A stretch of DNA of 23,415 bases, from assembly GCF_001949145.1 (NCBI RefSeq), contig NW_019091504.1:7246-30660 (forward strand). The letters run 5' to 3'. A program made the translations under genes and the position numbers. Numbering within the stretch: the first letter of the stretch is position 1; every line of letters starts with the position of its first letter. The notes beneath the pieces were generated by a model. That model did not search any database. It had not been told where the DNA came from and saw only the letters and a list, made by a program, of their open reading frames with translations. This DNA comes from Acanthaster planci. Its lineage: Eukaryota > Echinodermata > Asteroidea > Valvatida > Acanthasteridae. Below are positions 11,646 to 18,000 of the stretch, one piece after another.

Positions 11646-14600
11646 TTAGGGTCTTCTGAGGAACCAATTTGTATGGTCTTCCATATCATGTCTCCTCAAC
11701 TCCTCTCTAAGCATGTATCTCTCTTTGATCCATTCATACATATCCCAAACAGTCACCCCTGTACGCCCGTTGATGCGCCCCTGTACCCAGTGAAGATACC
11801 AGTTGGGGGTGTCCCTGTGATCGTTATCACCCAGCCAGTGCTGAGACCTACGCTGCTCTGCCCTAGTCTTGGCTCGTTGAAGGTACCAGTCATCATCATC
11901 ATTGTTACTATGGAAACCCCTCCCTGCATACTTCCGCTTCTCGGAGTTCCCTGAAGAAGACTGGGATTGCGAGTTCGAGATCCGATCTTGCTGCTGGGGG
12001 AGGGTTTTGAGGTCGATGATGACTGTTGAGTTTTCGAGTTCTTCAGGATCACTCAACCTAGCTGAATCTTCCTGCTGATGTACACGTACATCATGATTTT
12101 GATTAGTCTCCTTGGGTTTGTGATGTTGTGATTTCAGTGATTTGTCCTTTTTTCGTTGTCGTTTCAATGCTCTCTCTTCCATATCTTGCATCATATCACC
12201 AAACTCATCCTTCAGCTCATCTAGGTCTTCATCATCAGAGTCTGTCTCACTGAGAAACTCGCCGAGCTCCTCTAAGAACTCTCTGAGTTCTCGGACATCA
12301 TTCTTAAGATTGCGTTCCTTCAGCCATTCCTGGTAGTCGAGGAGCTCTGAGTACAACCTGGCTGCATCACGGCGTTGACTTAGCATGCATTTTTCATTTC
12401 CTTTGCAGTGCATATCAACACAATCAAAGAGTTCCTCCCAGTTTGATATGGAGGCACTCTCCTCTGCTTTGGACTCCAAACCTCTTGGTTTGGGTGGACA
12501 ACTGCTAGTGTATGCTTTGAAGTGTTCTCCCAAAGCCATATCATCATCCTTTGGAATTTCTTGTCCACGACCACCAGATTTTTGCTGGTTTCTTGTATAC
12601 CTGGGCTTCAAATGCTGTTTTGCAGGTACAAGATCCTCTCGCTCTTCCCCGGGAGGAGGCTCAACTTCGTGAGACGCATGTTGGTTCTGGGATCTTGGAT
12701 CACTTGATGTCACAAAGCTATGATGGTCTTGCTTGAGCAGATAGTCTCGTTTGTGGTGGGTCGCATCCTGATTAAGGATTCGCTCAGGTTGTTGAGAAGT
12801 ACTAGATTGGCTTTTTGTGGTGTCAGATTTATCAAGTGGTGGTTGGTGCTGATGCTGCCTTCTTGAAGGCAAAGAATATTGCTCACTGTGATGTGCCTGG
12901 CCTCTTTTGCCTGATTTATTATGGTGTCCATGATATTTTTTATGCTTTTGATGTTTGCGGTGCCTATTATGCTCTTCACTGGGATCTTCCTTTTTATTTT
13001 CTGACTGAAGTTTTTTCCATTTTTTCTTTTTTGCATGACCGTTGTGCTTATTAAATTTCTTTTGGTCTTTTTCCTTCCCTCTTTGAGCGTGACGATGCCC
13101 GTCTGAATGACAGTGGTGTTTTCTCTTTCCACAGCGTTTTCTGTTGTGTAACCCTTTAATCTTTTCCTTAACTGACCTAACTGTTGACCCAACTTTTTCA
13201 CCAAATTTCTGGGCACCATCTTTCAGTTTCTCAGCAAGACTTGATTCAGAGATGTCTTCCATTACTTGAGCCGAGGTATTCTTGACTTTACCCCATGCCG
13301 CCTTCACTTGCTCTCGGAGCCCAGAGATGGAGAGGTTTTGCTTTGAGGTCAGATTTGTGGAGTAATTGCGAACGGTTTCCCATGCTCCTCTAAGTGTCTC
13401 TCCTAAACCACTTTGGGTGTCTTCGCTAGACTCGGTTTCCGAAACATCATCAGGCTGACTCTCTGTGGTCTTTGTTGATTCTGAAGTTTTGTTCAAAACG
13501 GTTTCGGTTACAAGGGATGAATAATTTTTCACAGTTCCCCAAGCCTGTTCTACCATATTGGCAAAATTCGACATTGAGAGATTCTGGTCAGCGATGATCT
13601 CAGCAGAGATATTCTCAACAGAATGCACAGTATTAGCCAGATGCTCCCCCAAGAAAGACAGAACCTTTTTGTTGTAATCTACAATGTCAGAGGTGACGTT
13701 CTTGACCTTTGTCCAGGCACTGCTAGCTTTCTCACCCACATTTTCAGCAGTGATGTTATTCTCCTCCATCAACCTTGAAGATTGATTTTTCAGGTATCCA
13801 GTTGCCGATTCAATCTCCTTCCCTAGGTGAGTCATGAACAATTTAGAGTTATTCAGGAATGCTTGTGCCTCCTCTGAATTGGGCACAGCCTTCAAAGCAG
13901 CCAATTCTCTCAAAACAGCTTCTGACCACAAAACTGATTGTTCCTGTGTCTGATTGAGAAAGTAAAGGATGGCCTTCCCATGATCTGTTTCAAGCCAACC
14001 AGCCCAGAGACTCTCAAGTGTCCCTCCAATTCCAGCCAAAGGGTCCTCGTCTTTCTCTGGAGCGTCCAGATCCTCTTGATCTTTCCCCAACTCCTGGTCC
14101 ATCTTGTTACTCTCATCATCAGAGTTCTCTTCTTTCTTGGACTCCTCGTACATTTCCTGCCAGTGCCGGGCTGTCTTCATCACCTCATCCAATTTTTCTT
14201 CCATCACCTCTATCTTCGACTGCAGGACTTCAAAGTCGGTGCGATACCTGTATTTCTTATCAGGGATTTCAGATTCCACATCAGACTCTCCTTTACCTGA
14301 TAGATCACCCTCTTCAGCTCCCTGATGCTGGTCTTTTATTGCCTCTCCCTCATTCAAATCAACTGAAGCATCACTCCTTACACCAACTCCTTCATCTTTT
14401 ACCTCTCCATCATCAACCAAGTCCATCTTCTCAGACGTAATCATCTCTAATTCATCCAGGACCACAGAGGCATCTTGGAATACCATCTCAGGCTCTTCAT
14501 CAGTGTTTACACTTTGGTCTGTCAGGGTCTTCTCTTCCACGACTTTTTTATCCAAACCCAATCCACCATTTTTGTCTGTCCCATCCTGGTTTTCTGTAAT

Positions 14601-15031
14601 GCCTTCTTTCAAGGATTCCTTGCTTTCTTCCGTGCTGCCCTCTGATGAGTGACATGGAAGACTTGGCTGAGCTTCCTTCACATTTTCATCAGCTGGATCA
14701 CTGCTGCTCACTCCAGACTCTTCCAGAATACCAATCCCACTTTCTGTATTTCCTTTGACTCCAGAATCGACTCTGTTTGGGTCCAGCTTAGTAGCACCTA
14801 CCTTTTGTTCAAGGAGACGGCTCTCATCCAACTCTTCCTCCAGCATCTTGGAGTTGAGCCCTTCCAGTAACTTGACGGCCTGCAGTGCTGGCGACGACCT
14901 CTCAGTGGTGATTCTACTATCGATGCCTGAGCTACGATCTAGACAGGTAACCAGGTCATCTTGGAGCTCTCGTAGTCGCTGCACCTGGCCAGTATTGATG
15001 GAGTGCTGATGTGCCATCTCCTGGGTAGAAC
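11646..15031 (-). CDS. CCPG1: Coding exon 6 of the CCPG1-like gene (entire ER-lumenal domain)
   Basis: 3386 nt from acceptor AACCTTGTAG|GTTCTA (phase 1) to the TAA at 11648-11646. It encodes residues 598-1725. In order there are a short coiled coil (about 599-670), a long acidic Glu/Asp/Ser region (about 680-860) and a second coiled coil (about 861-897). Four helical repeats with N-linked glycosylation sequons follow (about 1036-1184), then a His/Lys-rich stretch (about 1228-1313). A Cys-containing helical domain (about 1461-1526) and a Trp-rich tail complete it. The frame also stays open upstream of the acceptor to 15119, but that part is intronic by splice logic. Confidence 0.88.
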
Positions 15032-18000
15032 CTACAAGGTTTTTTGTCAATACAAGAGCAAACACGCCCACTGATATCATTAACATTAATTGACAAAGCT
15101 CAGATTTGTCTGCGGTCACTTTGTTTTCTTCATTACTTCAATGTTTCCTTGTTTATTTAATATTCATTCAATGCCTTCTTTCATTTATCTTCAGGTAATA
15201 GCCACTCACAAACAGTTTCACCCGAGCCACGAGAAAATGCAAAACAAATTTCTCAAAAGTGGAATTAATCTTACAAAAAACCAGCGTTTTGTCAGATTAT
15301 ACAAATCTTGTTGTGACATCAAGTGACAACTGTATGGGGTGAATTGTAACAAACCTTATCAGCAATCGCTCATATAAACTCCCTTTAAACTTGATTTTGT
15401 TTTCAATACTAAGTTCAACAATTTTTACACGATATGAGCTGGAACAAACAAAAGTACCACTTGACATGAAAGCACCTCATCAGTAAATAGCCTACCAATA
15501 TAATGTCCGATGCCAAGAGCCAAGCCAGCCAGTAGCACCATAGCAACCAGCCAGTCCAGCCTCGTGTTCAATCCATCATCCCTTCGATGTCTGTACTGCT
15601 TCACTCCTGACTTCTGGCTCTGGATCATCATGTTGGCTGGCAGACAGTCCTCAGAGATGTCTGTGAAGTTGGACACACTATCCAGCGTGTCGTCAAAGTC
15701 ATTATGACGCTGGTTGACAGAGCGGGACAAGGACGGTCCTGCAGAAAGATCAAAAACACAAAGCCAGCCGTTAACAAAAGGCTAGGATTTCATGCACAGC
15801 TGGATGTAATGTAAGGTGATGTTAAGTAGTCCACACAAATCCAATCATAAGTCCTTTCATTTATCAATATCACAGTTGAGATCTCTTAAGCCCAAGATGC
15901 CAAAAGACCATCACAAGACCAACACAAATCCTCCAGTTGAAATTCCAGGTATGTGTTATTCACACGAAATGCAACAAAAGCATTCCTCTGTCACTGTTCA
16001 CATTGTTACTTGCGACTGGTCTTGGGTCTGGTCCTGTAGGCTTGTTTGTCTAGTGATGGCCTCTACTTAATTAAAGGAATGCACTTCTCACAGAGCATTG
16101 GACTTTTCTTTGACTCGACTTGAGACAACACTTGAGTGCAGAAAGCCACATCTAAGTACATCTTGAAAATAGTTTCAAATACATGTACCCGCTGCTATAT
16201 CTGACTCGGACCGGCCAGCTGACCCTGGTAAGCTCAGTGGTTGAGTGGTCAAGACGTCAGCACTAGTAAGCAAGAGGTCGTGGGTTGGAGTCCCACCCGA
16301 GCATGCTTGTGAATTTTTTTGCATGCTTTTGGACAAGCACTGAGTATACAGTGTTTATGAATATATACGTTGGGTAAGGGCAAAACCCGTAATATAAATT
16401 AACATCTCTCCAATGCAAAGTACATCATGAAAATTACAGAAGTAGAAAATTTCCTAGGCATGGCTGAATTCCATTCAACCAGGTAAGACAAAAATCCCTC
16501 AAGTTTAGCCAAAACCTTTTTCAACCTATTCCTTCTTTCCCACTTACCATGCCGCTGTCTTGCGTTAACAAAGCCCGACAGATCAGAGCTACTGGATGAA
16601 ACAACTGACACCTCATCATCATCCTGACGCCTTGGTCTCCGTACAAGCTCAAAACCCTCATCACTTGAGCTGTTACTGTGCTGACGGGGCAAGCCAAACC
16701 TACTCAGTGGCTGGAGTCTGAGTCCAGCTGAGTCTGCTGAACTGCTTTGATGGCAAAGACCAATCCTCCCAGCTGCACTCTGGTCAGAAGGGAAAGGCTG
16801 GATGCCAGACCAGGGATGGATGTGTGAAGCAGGTGAACTGGAGGGAACAAGTGTATCAGGAGTAACGGGAAGTGATGGGCCTGATGACTGAGAAGAAATG
16901 TGCACTCCTTCTGGATCAAGTAACTGTGCCCCAACAAAGTTCCGTGGTTGACTGGATGGTCTCAACAAGATGTTTGAGAGTGGTTCATCTTGCTGAAAAA
17001 AAGAATAGATGTTATGGAAAGTTTATCGTAAAAACAGTTTTTTTTACTTGGGACATTGTTCAGACAGTTAATAACTACCAATAGTCATCTAATGCAGAAA
17101 AACAAACGTACATAAATGTGTCTTTTACCATCTGTACTTTCAGTGAACCATGCAATTCCTCTGACAGCCATCCAAATACATGTATGCTTACATTGCTTAC
17201 TTTCCATGTCGAAGATGAAACACTGAAAAAAACCTAGCAAAAAATCACTAAACTTTAAGAATAAGACTGGCTCACCAATGCCTCTGTCGGTCTGGCCCCT
17301 GCCACATCCATCTTGTTCTCTTCTGCTGAATCTACAGTGTGGCTATCCATCTCTTCAACTCTTGGGATCATTTCGGGATCGATGCGCTCAAACTCAGAAG
17401 TGTCAGACTCTTCACTCACGGAACTCAGGTGTAATTCATTACCATGGTGAGGCAACATTTCTGTAAAGACAGAAACCAGACTTGAGGTGAGAGCAAAATA
17501 ACCAATCATGGCTGAAAAATCTGCTTTTGACAAAGCTCAAATATGTCAGTCAGCATTTAAAATTCAGCCACTCACCAAAAATGCTGTTTGTAAAGAAAGA
17601 TTTGTACATTGCTTGTACATATTCTCACCACAACACAATATTTCTCACAAAGTCGTGACATTGTGAACATGTGTACAAACACAAAGGGAACCCATCCACT
17701 GCCAGAGCCTCTGGCTAAGCTTCAGAGTATACACATAACATGCCAGCTGCCTGATTATGCTCACACTGCAGTAACACATCCTAAAACCTAACTGGATAAT
17801 TTACCACACACGCTTAAATGCATGAGTTCACTCACATCCTCCGTCAAACATACATGTAATTGAACATTAACCCTAACACTCCTCAGTCCTCCAACAGGTG
17901 AAGGATTGAGGAGTTTTAGGGTTAAGATGTTCTACTGATGAGGACGTTGTGTGCACATTTCACAGTCAAACATAACCACAAACATTCAATATCAAACAAA

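Noticed and set aside
11616-11954. Plus-strand ORF of 112 residues
   Set aside because: It lies antisense to the C-terminal coding part of the CCPG1-like exon 6 and has no recognisable domain.
13938-14440. Plus-strand Ser/Leu/Pro-rich ORFs of 120 and 140 residues
   Set aside because: They are the antisense of the acidic Glu/Asp/Ser region of exon 6; such composition on the opposite strand commonly leaves frames open.
16221-16310. Functional tRNA gene
   Set aside because: The B box departs from GGTTCGA and no acceptor-stem pairing was seen, so a SINE is more likely.
17915-17925. Interstitial telomeric repeat (TTAGGGTTA)
   Set aside because: There is only one unit; it is explained as part of the hairpin arm.
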